DNA from: a virus | DNA: 20,875 bases | Virus record (IMG/VR): IMGVR_UViG_3300046499_000296 | Location: 1 to 20,875 of that record | Direction: 5' to 3' (one strand) | Shown here: piece after piece, positions 6,126 through 10,991 of the stretch | How positions within the stretch are numbered: position 1 is the first letter of the stretch | Layout: each line of letters opens with the position of its first letter | The notes under the pieces: generated by a model | Told to the model about the DNA's origin: nothing | Seen by the model: the letters and a program-made list of their open reading frames with translations, nothing else | Databases searched by the model: none | Made by a program: the position numbers and the translations under genes

Positions 6126-6419
6126 CTAAGAATAAATACGCGCCATTATTACGCGATCCATATCAAACTTATCCGGCCATTTAAGCAGGATACCGCTAAA
6201 ATAAGAATCGGCTTCATAGCCGTCCCATCCTTCCATCTCATTACCTTTGGGACATGCCATAAAATCATTAATGTAGTACACCCATCCTTTATATCTTACA
6301 AAGTCTGCGCTCTGTTGTTTTTCTTGGTCCATCCAATCAAATTCCTTTTTTTCTTTATCTGTCAAATCTTCCCAATTGATTAATAGTCTTACGTGATAGT
6401 TACATTTAATAGTAGCCAT
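6126..6419 (-). CDS. Hypothetical protein, 97 aa
   Basis: The start is placed at ATG 6419 because AGGAG stands 8 bases upstream and the promoter -10 box lies just before it. An 18-residue extension would reach back through the promoter. The chain is acidic and rich in aromatic residues (GWVYYINDF, GWDGYEADSYF). The acidic, aromatic character recalls DNA-mimic or host-inhibitor proteins, but no family was recognised. It is the first gene of its own transcription unit. Confidence 0.7.
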   Translation of the reverse strand: MATIKCNYHVRLLINWEDLTDKEKKEFDWMDQEKQQSADFVRYKGWVYYINDFMACPKGNEMEGWDGYEADSYFSGILLKWPDKFDMDRVIMARIYS

Positions 6420-6443
6420 TACATATCTCCTGTAGCACCATAG

Positions 6444-6473
6444 AGCATAGCACACGGAACCCGGTGCTGTCAA
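6444..6473 (-). promoter_or_regulatory. Sigma70-type promoter for the two-gene unit
   Basis: On the minus strand, a perfect TTGACA (6473-6468) is followed after 18 bases by TATGCT (6449-6444), with TG one base before the -10 box. The first gene starts 25 bases downstream. Confidence 0.8.
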
Positions 6474-6514
6474 TAGGGTTGTTTAGTAGGTTAAAGCGAT
6501 TCTAAATCTAATAT

Positions 6515-6602
6515 GCCGCTGACGAGTAACTAACGTTGACGCTGGCGCGTAGCTAGGCGCTGGCGCGTAGCTAAAACAAACACTCGGCGCTGACGAGTAA
6601 CT
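6515..6602 (+). repeat. Cluster of four 17-bp repeats (iteron-like)
   Basis: Four copies of GNCGCTGRCGMGTARCT lie at 6515-6531, 6538-6554, 6556-6572 and 6586-6602, all in the same orientation. Copies 1 and 4 share GCTGACGAGTAACT (type A); copies 2 and 3 share CGCTGGCGCGTAGCT (type B), giving the order A-B-B-A. The gaps are 6, 1 and 13 bases. No coding frame explains them. The cluster could bind a replication initiator or regulator. Confidence 0.75.
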
Positions 6603-6604
6603 GT

Positions 6605-6626
6605 AGACCTATAATATTATAGGTCT
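6605..6626. repeat. Perfect 22-bp palindrome with TATAAT on both strands
   Basis: AGACCTATAAT is followed without any gap by its exact reverse complement, ATTATAGGTCT. Each half contains the -10 consensus TATAAT. It begins three bases after the last 17-bp repeat. No good -35 box is seen at 17 bases on either strand, so it is more likely an operator or melting site than two standard promoters. Confidence 0.75.
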
Positions 6627-6650
6627 AATCCCATAATAAAACTAAATAGC

Positions 6651-6694
6651 AAATAAAACAAAAATAGGGGACCGGCCTTGTTGGCCCGGTCCCC
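6651..6694 (-). terminator. Strong Rho-independent terminator after 7121-6703
   Basis: GGGGACCGG (6667-6675) pairs with CCGGTCCCC (6686-6694) over a 10-base loop in which two further G-C pairs are possible. On the minus strand the stem is followed by TATTTTTGTTTTATTTG. It lies 8 bases beyond the stop at 6703. Confidence 0.9.
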
Positions 6695-6702
6695 CTAGTA
6701 TA

Positions 6703-6876
6703 TCACCAACAGCGTGCGCGGTCTTCATTGTCTTGAGCGTCCCGGTGTGCGCGGTTTAATTCCTTTTCCTGTTGGTCGATAAATTTAATTACCTCTTCCA
6801 ACTCTTCTGGATTATCCACAAATCCGATTCCGCTTAATGCGGTGTTAATTGCTTTCTTTGCTTGTTCTGCATTCAT
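6703..6876 (-). CDS. Small charged helical protein, 57 aa
   Basis: The frame runs from ATG 6876, which overlaps the stop of the gene before it (ATGA), to TGA 6703, with GGAGG upstream. The product begins MNAEQAKKAINTALSGIGFV, is rich in acidic and basic residues (PEELEEVIKFIDQQEKELN) and should be almost fully helical. It ends in CW. The function is unknown. A terminator follows directly, so this is the last gene of its unit. Confidence 0.75.
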   Translation of the reverse strand: MNAEQAKKAINTALSGIGFVDNPEELEEVIKFIDQQEKELNRAHRDAQDNEDRARCW

Positions 6877-7121
6877 TTTAAGTTATCCTCCAAATACTCT
6901 CTCAAGTCCAGCAAGTCTTCTTCAGTCTCGCTGCCGCTCGGCGCGTCTGCAATAGCCCAAGTGACTATAGCAATCGCACGTTCTTTATTCATTGGACCTT
7001 TCGGTTCTTCCGGTGGCAGTTCTGGTGCCGGATCGTCTTCCCGCATTCCTAGCCCATGCCATGCGCCACTAATTGTGGCTAGCTTTCTTCCGGTTATGCT
7101 GTTGAATATATCATGTGCCAT
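6873..7121 (-). CDS. Small protein with DUF932-like WHGLG motif, 82 aa
   Basis: The start is placed at ATG 7121, preceded by GGAG; a longer frame would read back through the terminator hairpin. The first 25 residues, MAHDIFNSITGRKL and then WHGLG at 21-25, resemble the conserved N terminus of DUF932 proteins, which usually begin MAH and have a WHGLG block soon after. The rest is unrelated: a proline-rich acidic link (PAPELPPEEPKGP), then helices with an acidic end. It may be a short relative or partner of the full DUF932 protein coded directly upstream. The terminator between the two would lower its expression unless another promoter exists. Confidence 0.7.
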   Translation of the reverse strand: MAHDIFNSITGRKLATISGAWHGLGMREDDPAPELPPEEPKGPMNKERAIAIVTWAIADAPSGSETEEDLLDLREYLEDNLK

Positions 7122-7145
7122 TTTGTTTAATCTCCAATTAGGTAT

Positions 7146-7175
7146 AAGAAAAAGGGGGGCTGTTGCCAGCCCCCC
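7146..7175 (-). terminator. Rho-independent terminator after the DUF932 gene
   Basis: GGGGGGCTG (7154-7162) and CAGCCCCCC (7167-7175) form a 9-pair stem with a 4-base loop, followed on the minus strand by TTTTTCTTATACC. It sits 9 bases beyond the stop of the DUF932 gene and upstream of two more genes in the same direction, so partial read-through may set their level. Confidence 0.9.
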
Positions 7176-7183
7176 CGGTTTAG

Positions 7184-8224
7184 TTACGCTGCCAGTGCCA
7201 CCGCAGCATCCCACATGCGCTGTTTCACGTCGGCACCTTTGCCCCACTGTGAGGAGATAAACTTAGCCTCTTCAGTGCGACCGGTTCCCGCATGGTCGAT
7301 ATCGTAAGTCACGGCATTAACCGCGCCCCACAATGTCCCGCGTGCGCTTGCCAGATCGGAACCCGGTGCATTCTTCAGTGCTGCGCCAAGCCGCTGTAAC
7401 ACCTGCACAGTCCGGCTTTCCCTTTCCTTATTTTTCTTTTCATTTTCCTTTGCGAAGTGTTCAGCGATTTTTTCATCTGAATCTAAACCGTAGTAAGCGT
7501 TTAGCAACATCTTGATTACCTGTTCTTCGCTGACCTTTTGCTTCGCCATTCGCTTTGCATTTTCGCTAAACTGATTCCATGCATCGCTTACCAGTTCAAG
7601 CCTAATGCAAATCTTGTCCCAGTCTACAACAGTAGAGTGCCGGTTCTTGACACTGAGCACATTGCTATGCCGTGCCGATTGCAGCGTGTTATTGCAGACC
7701 GGTCGCAATTCACCGGTGAATCCTTCGGTACTCATGCTGCCATCGCAGGACGTTGCGACCGTAACAAACTGGTGCATTTTGTCCTTACCCGGCAATTCCA
7801 ACACGCAACCGGTGTTAGCCGTACACCAGTATCGACCGCCGTTAAACAACACGCCAGCGGTTTCAATCTGGTAACCGTACTTACTGCACAGTTGCTTGAA
7901 GAACTGGAAAATCGTTGTAGGCTGAACCGGCTTATATCGTTCAGTTACGGTATTCATAACTGCGCCGGTATCGCTGCGATACAGCACAAAGCGGTTTTCT
8001 GCGGTAGTCGAAACCTTGAGCGGCTTACCATCAAGCCCCACAATCTCCCGCTGAAACTCTACCGGCGCAATATTGACATTGAAGTCTGCGCCCGCTTTCA
8101 CCTGAATCTGTTCCGGCGTATCAGTCGGCAGGATCGCATTACCAAGCTTGTGCCACATGGACTCTGCGCCACCGATTGCCGCAACTGCTGCGAAACCCTT
8201 CGAAAAATCAAGTTCGTGTGCCAT
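7184..8224 (-). CDS. DUF932 family phage/plasmid-like protein, 346 aa
   Basis: The protein begins MAHELDFSKG and has WHKLG at 24-28, the position where DUF932 proteins carry WHGLG. The following region (VEFQREIVGLDGKPLKVS, then an aromatic-rich block with RYKPVQPTTIFQFF) fits the family layout in which beta strands lead into a long C-terminal helical part. The length, about 350 residues, is normal for the family. DUF932 proteins are common in phages and plasmids, but their biochemical role is not established. GGAG precedes ATG 8224. The gene is more G+C-rich than its neighbours, suggesting a separate origin. A short leader frame overlaps its start. Confidence 0.85.
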   Translation of the reverse strand: MAHELDFSKGFAAVAAIGGAESMWHKLGNAILPTDTPEQIQVKAGADFNVNIAPVEFQREIVGLDGKPLKVSTTAENRFVLYRSDTGAVMNTVTERYKPVQPTTIFQFFKQLCSKYGYQIETAGVLFNGGRYWCTANTGCVLELPGKDKMHQFVTVATSCDGSMSTEGFTGELRPVCNNTLQSARHSNVLSVKNRHSTVVDWDKICIRLELVSDAWNQFSENAKRMAKQKVSEEQVIKMLLNAYYGLDSDEKIAEHFAKENEKKNKERESRTVQVLQRLGAALKNAPGSDLASARGTLWGAVNAVTYDIDHAGTGRTEEAKFISSQWGKGADVKQRMWDAAVALAA

Positions 8225-8258
8225 TTGAAAGTCTCCGATAGTTTAGACAATGCTTCAC
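8208..8258 (-). CDS. Possible 16-residue leader peptide overlapping the DUF932 start
   Basis: AAGGAGGG stands six bases before GTG 8258, a better binding site than that of the DUF932 gene itself. The frame codes for 16 residues starting VKHCLNYRRL and ends 14 codon-widths after reading through the DUF932 start in another frame. It may couple or control translation of the main gene. A chance frame is equally possible. Confidence 0.25.
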   Translation of the reverse strand: MKHCLNYRRLSNGTRT

Positions 8259-8412
8259 CCTTTACCCTCCTTGTACATTGAGTGGGCTTACCGGTGAAGC
8301 GGGAGTAGGGCTAGCCTTTCGCTTTTGCCCTACGGTTTCGAGTTTACTCCTTATTCAATCTAAATGCAACACCCGGCACAATGTCCGGTAATCGTCCAGG
8401 CATCACGCAACA

Positions 8413-8488
8413 TTGTATACAAGTGCAGTAGTTCAGGATGCGGTGTTGTGCATATGTATACAAACCGGTATTGTGACATTGTATACTA
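8413..8488. repeat. Three TTGTATACAA-type palindromic sites
   Basis: A perfect TTGTATACAA palindrome lies at 8413-8422, with near copies ATGTATACAA at 8454-8463 and TTGTATACTA at 8479-8488. The centres are 41 and 25 bases apart. Two further near copies lie at 5567-5592. Repeated palindromes in a divergent control region suggest operators for a dimeric regulator. Confidence 0.55.
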
Positions 8489-8511
8489 GACCCCTGACGC
8501 GGACCAAGGAC

Positions 8512-8544
8512 GACCCTATTTTTTTAGGGTCCCATAGGGACCCT
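8512..8544. repeat. Two mutually exclusive hairpins (attenuator-like)
   Basis: GACCCTA (8512-8518) can pair with TAGGGTC (8525-8531) across six T. The same central arm, AGGGTCCC (8526-8533), can instead pair with GGGACCCT (8537-8544) across ATA. Only one stem can form at a time. No T-run follows the second stem on either strand, so this is not a plain terminator. Confidence 0.55.
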
Positions 8545-8680
8545 CTATAACTCGCACAATTGGTTTAAGTCGCGCCAAAAAATAATAATTTAAAATCTCG
8601 GTAAGCTAAACCCGGTAGTCCTCATTATCTCCATATGCTAAAAAATAAATTTTTTTCGTTATCCCCGCGCTCGAAACCCC

Positions 8681-8709
8681 TTGACAGCTCGGCAGAACTG
8701 TGATACGTA
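8681..8709 (+). promoter_or_regulatory. Candidate promoter for the rightward gene block
   Basis: A perfect TTGACA at 8681-8686 is followed after 17 bases by TACGTA (8704-8709), with TG one base before it. The -10 box is poor, but its distance to the -35 box and the first gene at 8741 is right. Such a weak -10 may need an activator, which would give timed expression of the packaging genes. Confidence 0.5.
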
Positions 8710-8740
8710 GGCCGGTTGACCCACCCCAAGGAGAATCCCA

Positions 8741-9148
8741 ATGAGCTTTATTAAACCAACTGTTGGAAGAGTAGTATGGTATATACCAAAGAACGTAGAC
8801 AATTTAGAACAGCATAATAACGATCCCTTAAAGGCAGATATAATCGCAGTTCATAGTCCAGAAGAAGTAAGTCTTTTCGTAATAAGTGCTTCTGGTCAAA
8901 CAAGGTATATTTCTAAAGCGCCTCTTTGGCAGTTAGAGTCTGGTAAACCTAAACCAGAGAAAGGTGGTTATGCCATGTGGATGCCTTATCAATTAGGACA
9001 GGCGGCAAAAACAGAAGAAGTTTTAGGTAGAGTGAGAAGTTCAATAGGACCGGAAGAGTTAATAAAAGGACATGCACCTAAAGAAGCGGTAACTGATCCT
9101 CCTTTAGCTGGACAAGACACACAGCCACCGCCAGCACTTGGGAATTAA
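8741..9148 (+). CDS. Conserved hypothetical phage protein, 135 aa
   Basis: The protein opens with KPTVGRVVWY, followed by ADIIAVHSPEEVSLFVISASG and, near residue 80, GYAMWMPYQLGQAAKTE. I recognise this order (GR-VWY, an IIA-VHS strand, and a late WMPYQ-GQA block) as typical of a small protein found in many tailed phages of proteobacteria, often near the packaging genes. Its role is not known. The fold is probably a small beta barrel. AAGGAG lies 7 bases before ATG 8741, and it is the first gene after the promoter. The C-terminal tail is proline-rich and probably flexible. Confidence 0.8.
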   Translation: MSFIKPTVGRVVWYIPKNVDNLEQHNNDPLKADIIAVHSPEEVSLFVISASGQTRYISKAPLWQLESGKPKPEKGGYAMWMPYQLGQAAKTEEVLGRVRSSIGPEELIKGHAPKEAVTDPPLAGQDTQPPPALGN

Positions 9149-9151
9149 AAG

Positions 9152-9328
9152 ATGCGTTTTAGATTTGCAATGGACGATGAACGGGAAAAGAGGCTTAAAA
9201 TCTGTAAAACTTGTCCGTTTTACAGAAGGGCTTTTCCTGCGGTTCTTTCGTTATGTTCGGTATGCCTATGCGTGGTGGAAGGCAAGACTTGGCTAAAAGA
9301 TCAACAGTGTCCGAAAGGAAAATGGTAA
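9152..9328 (+). CDS. Small zinc-ribbon protein, 58 aa, CPxGKW type
   Basis: The frame from ATG 9152 to TAA 9328 codes for 58 residues with CKTC at about 18-21, then CSVCLC at 35-40, and CPKGKW at the C terminus. Two paired-cysteine knuckles followed by a terminal C-P-x-G-K-W match small zinc-binding proteins known from T4-like phages and cyanophages. The family's function is not settled. It probably folds around one zinc ion and binds nucleic acid or protein. The start has only a modest GGGA site upstream. The stop overlaps the next start as TAATG. Confidence 0.8.
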   Translation: MRFRFAMDDEREKRLKICKTCPFYRRAFPAVLSLCSVCLCVVEGKTWLKDQQCPKGKW

Positions 9329-9663
9329 TGAGCAGATCATCTTCAAGAAGGAAAGCGAAGCGGGCAATGTATAAAAGGTTAAAGAAAGAAAATAGGTTAA
9401 TTAAACCTGTAACGAAAAATACTAGGCTCTTACCAAACACTATACCGCAATTTAATCTTTATGCACCTAAAATCAAAAGAGCTTTATCAAGAGTTATAGA
9501 GTTTGAAGTTCGCAAGCCGGGAGAGTTTAGCAAGTGGTTGGAAGATTTACATATAGAGCATTACAGAGCAAGGTTTCAGGAGAAATTAGATGAGCAAAAA
9601 GAGAGAGATAAAGATAGTCAAAAACAAACCGTTACCGAAGCCGAAACTGGTAGATTTGACTAG
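9328..9663 (+). CDS. Hypothetical basic protein, 111 aa
   Basis: The start is placed at ATG 9328, which overlaps the stop of the zinc-ribbon gene and has AAAGGA 8 bases upstream. A longer frame would cover that gene. The first 30 residues are strongly basic (SRSSSRRKAKRAMYKRLKKE). The rest is helical and charged, with an acidic, glutamine-rich tail (KLDEQKERDKDSQKQ). The basic N terminus suggests nucleic acid binding, but no known domain is seen. The last 74 bases overlap the next gene in another frame. Confidence 0.7.
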   Translation: MSRSSSRRKAKRAMYKRLKKENRLIKPVTKNTRLLPNTIPQFNLYAPKIKRALSRVIEFEVRKPGEFSKWLEDLHIEHYRARFQEKLDEQKERDKDSQKQTVTEAETGRFD

Positions 9664-9916
9664 TCTACCAGATAAAACGCATGAGGAGATTACTAGGCAT
9701 TTACAACATGCCAAGAATGAACTTTTGTCACAGGGTCATGCAGCGGGTTATGCTTTAGTCGTCTGGAACATGGACGGTACAATAGGTACGTCTTTTTGGG
9801 CTGCTAGGGGGTCAATAGGCAGAAGTCTAACACCGGCAGTTGTACATGATGCCTTATTAAAGCGTATCACTGTTCTTGAAGCCTTAGAAGAAACAGAGGA
9901 TGCGGGTGAGTTATGA
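9590..9916 (+). CDS. Conserved hypothetical phage protein, 108 aa
   Basis: The ATG at 9590 has AGGAG 7 bases upstream, inside the end of the previous gene, so a 74-base overlap in another frame is real. The central GYALVVWNMDGTIGTSFW segment is a beta hairpin of a kind seen in small phage proteins, followed by a helix (LTPAVVHDALLKRITVLEAL). The start is lysine- and proline-rich. I cannot name a function. The stop overlaps the start of the terminase small subunit gene as ATGA, so the products may be made in fixed ratio. Confidence 0.7.
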   Translation: MSKKREIKIVKNKPLPKPKLVDLTSLPDKTHEEITRHLQHAKNELLSQGHAAGYALVVWNMDGTIGTSFWAARGSIGRSLTPAVVHDALLKRITVLEALEETEDAGEL

Positions 9917-10629
9917 ACGCTTTAGTCAAAGAAAAGGAAACTCCGTTACAGATACTGGACAGGATACAGTACAAGGCACCGTTTAAGCATTTTGACCCTC
10001 GATCTTATGATGCCTTTTATTCTAAGCATACTCACCCTTTACAGTATCTTGAAGCAATAGGGATGGAGATAATAACAGACCTATTATTAAATCAGTTCTC
10101 CCCTAAACAAATAGCGACAGCGTTACAGATATCTCAGCATATTTTAATGCGATGGATAGACAATGACGCAGAGAGGAAAGCAGAATGGGAGTGGGCGTTA
10201 AACCATGAAGCGGATAACTTAATGTTTGAAGCAAGAGATAAGTTAGAAGAAGTATTTGTACCATCAGATAAACAGTTAGATAAGGCAGAAAAAATAGCGA
10301 ACCATAAACGGATAATGGCAAAGGGTTTTGGGCAGAAGAGATGGGGTCAGAAGGTGGACGTGTCGGGGATAGCAGCGGGGGCAACGGTTACGTATAATTT
10401 CAATGTAGGACTGTTGCCAGAACAGAAAGAGAAATTGGTTAGAGAAAAAGCGAGTGTAATAGAGCATAAAGGTGATCCCAATCCACCGGTATCATTTGAC
10501 TTTACGAACTATTTGGGATCGGGGTTAAACGCGATTGACTTAACTATACCGAAAGAGGATATGAATTATGAAGAAGCAAAAGCCCAAGAAACTCCCCTTT
10601 TCGAGCCAGAACAAGAACCGCAAGGATAA
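9913..10629 (+). CDS. Probable terminase small subunit, 238 aa
   Basis: At about residues 50-77 there is a helix-turn-helix: LLLNQFSPKQIATALQIS, then HILMRWIDNDAERK. This is the DNA-recognition domain expected of small terminase subunits, which bind the packaging start site on the phage DNA and load the large subunit. The next part is a long helical region (EADNLMFEARDKLEEVF), which would form the oligomer. The C-terminal tail is acidic and proline-rich and may contact the large subunit. The position a few hundred bases before the large terminase gene supports the call. The sequence alone does not exclude another phage DNA-binding protein. Confidence 0.7.
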   Translation: MNALVKEKETPLQILDRIQYKAPFKHFDPRSYDAFYSKHTHPLQYLEAIGMEIITDLLLNQFSPKQIATALQISQHILMRWIDNDAERKAEWEWALNHEADNLMFEARDKLEEVFVPSDKQLDKAEKIANHKRIMAKGFGQKRWGQKVDVSGIAAGATVTYNFNVGLLPEQKEKLVREKASVIEHKGDPNPPVSFDFTNYLGSGLNAIDLTIPKEDMNYEEAKAQETPLFEPEQEPQG

Positions 10630-10687
10630 TCCTAAAGACACTCCTGCGCAGGAGAGAGCAGAGCGAAAGAGAGGAATTAAGACGTGA
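10568..10687 (+). CDS. Small basic protein, 39 aa, overlapping the small terminase end
   Basis: ATG 10568 has AGAGGA about 8 bases upstream. The frame codes for 39 residues starting MKKQKPKKLPFSSQNKNRK, and its stop overlaps the next start as GTGA. It overlaps the end of the terminase small subunit gene by 62 bases in a different frame. Coupling to its neighbours on the 3' side and a normal binding site support a real gene. Its highly basic composition and small size leave some doubt. The function is unknown. Confidence 0.5.
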   Translation: MKKQKPKKLPFSSQNKNRKDNPKDTPAQERAERKRGIKT

Positions 10688-10794
10688 AAAAGAAATCTAA
10701 AGGTAAGACAGTAAAAGAGAAGTTTGAAAAGAGTAAAAGTAGAAAGCGTGGTTTTACGCCTAATCCCGGTGGACCCCCAACGGGGAGAATGTGA
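10684..10794 (+). CDS. Small basic protein, 36 aa
   Basis: The start is GTG 10684, overlapping the previous stop, with GAGG upstream. The stop overlaps the next ATG as TGATG. The product begins VKKKSKGKTVKEKFEKSKSR and ends in a proline- and glycine-rich tail (FTPNPGGPPTGRM). Like the gene before it, it is highly basic. The two may act as a pair, for example in DNA binding during packaging, but there is no direct evidence. Confidence 0.5.
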   Translation: MKKKSKGKTVKEKFEKSKSRKRGFTPNPGGPPTGRM

Positions 10795-10991
10795 TGGGAG
10801 AAGTAATATACGTAGTGCAAAAGAGACTGGAAAATGGTAAGCGTAGCATATGTAAAAGTCAGGTGCAAACATCAAGGGAAGCAAGGATACTAAAGGAAAT
10901 GGAAGATGGACAGGTAGATAAGGATTTGGCAGAGTTTTTAGTAGACTTGGAAGAATCAGGAGAATTTAGTGAGTGCAGCTCATCCACGTAA
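10794..10991 (+). CDS. Hypothetical small protein, 65 aa
   Basis: The start is placed at ATG 10794, which overlaps the stop of the previous gene; GGGGAGA lies upstream. A GTG one codon earlier is a less likely alternative. The chain has a short strand start (GEVIYVVQKRL), a helical middle (SREARILKEMEDG) and a very acidic C-terminal part (DLAEFLVDLEESGEFSE). The function is unknown. It overlaps the large terminase start by 23 bases and carries that gene's ribosome binding site. Confidence 0.65.
   Translation: MGEVIYVVQKRLENGKRSICKSQVQTSREARILKEMEDGQVDKDLAEFLVDLEESGEFSECSSST

Larger units (their letters stand above)
8225..8740. other. Divergent control region between the two arms
   Basis: This 516-base region separates the minus-strand and plus-strand arms, and no gene of normal size was found in it. 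It holds three GTATAC-type palindromic sites (8413-8488), two overlapping hairpins (8512-8544), a very AT-rich stretch (about 8575-8660) and a plus-strand promoter (8681-8709). A promoter for the DUF932 gene must also lie here, but I see no clear one; the best candidate is TTGGTC with TATACA after 16 bases near 8483-8508. Confidence 0.7.

Noticed and set aside
6536-6541. TTGACG as a -35 box inside the repeat cluster
   Set aside because: No -10 box is found 16-18 bases downstream; the match is part of the junction between two repeats.
6515-6602. Possible CRISPR array
   Set aside because: The repeats are 17 bp with gaps of 6, 1 and 13 bases, far too short and irregular for spacers, and no cas gene is near.
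7538-8281. Plus-strand frame of 247 codons opposite the DUF932 gene
   Set aside because: It is the complement of a recognised gene in a G+C-richer stretch where stops are rarer, has no binding site or promoter, and its product resembles nothing.
8526-8544. Simple Rho-independent terminator at AGGGTCCC/GGGACCCT
   Set aside because: No T-run follows the stem on either strand; on the minus strand it is followed by A residues. It was kept as a possible competing-hairpin element instead.
10540-10884. Minus-strand frame with many F, L and Y codons
   Set aside because: It is antisense to purine-rich plus-strand genes, which always gives hydrophobic-looking products. No binding site is present.
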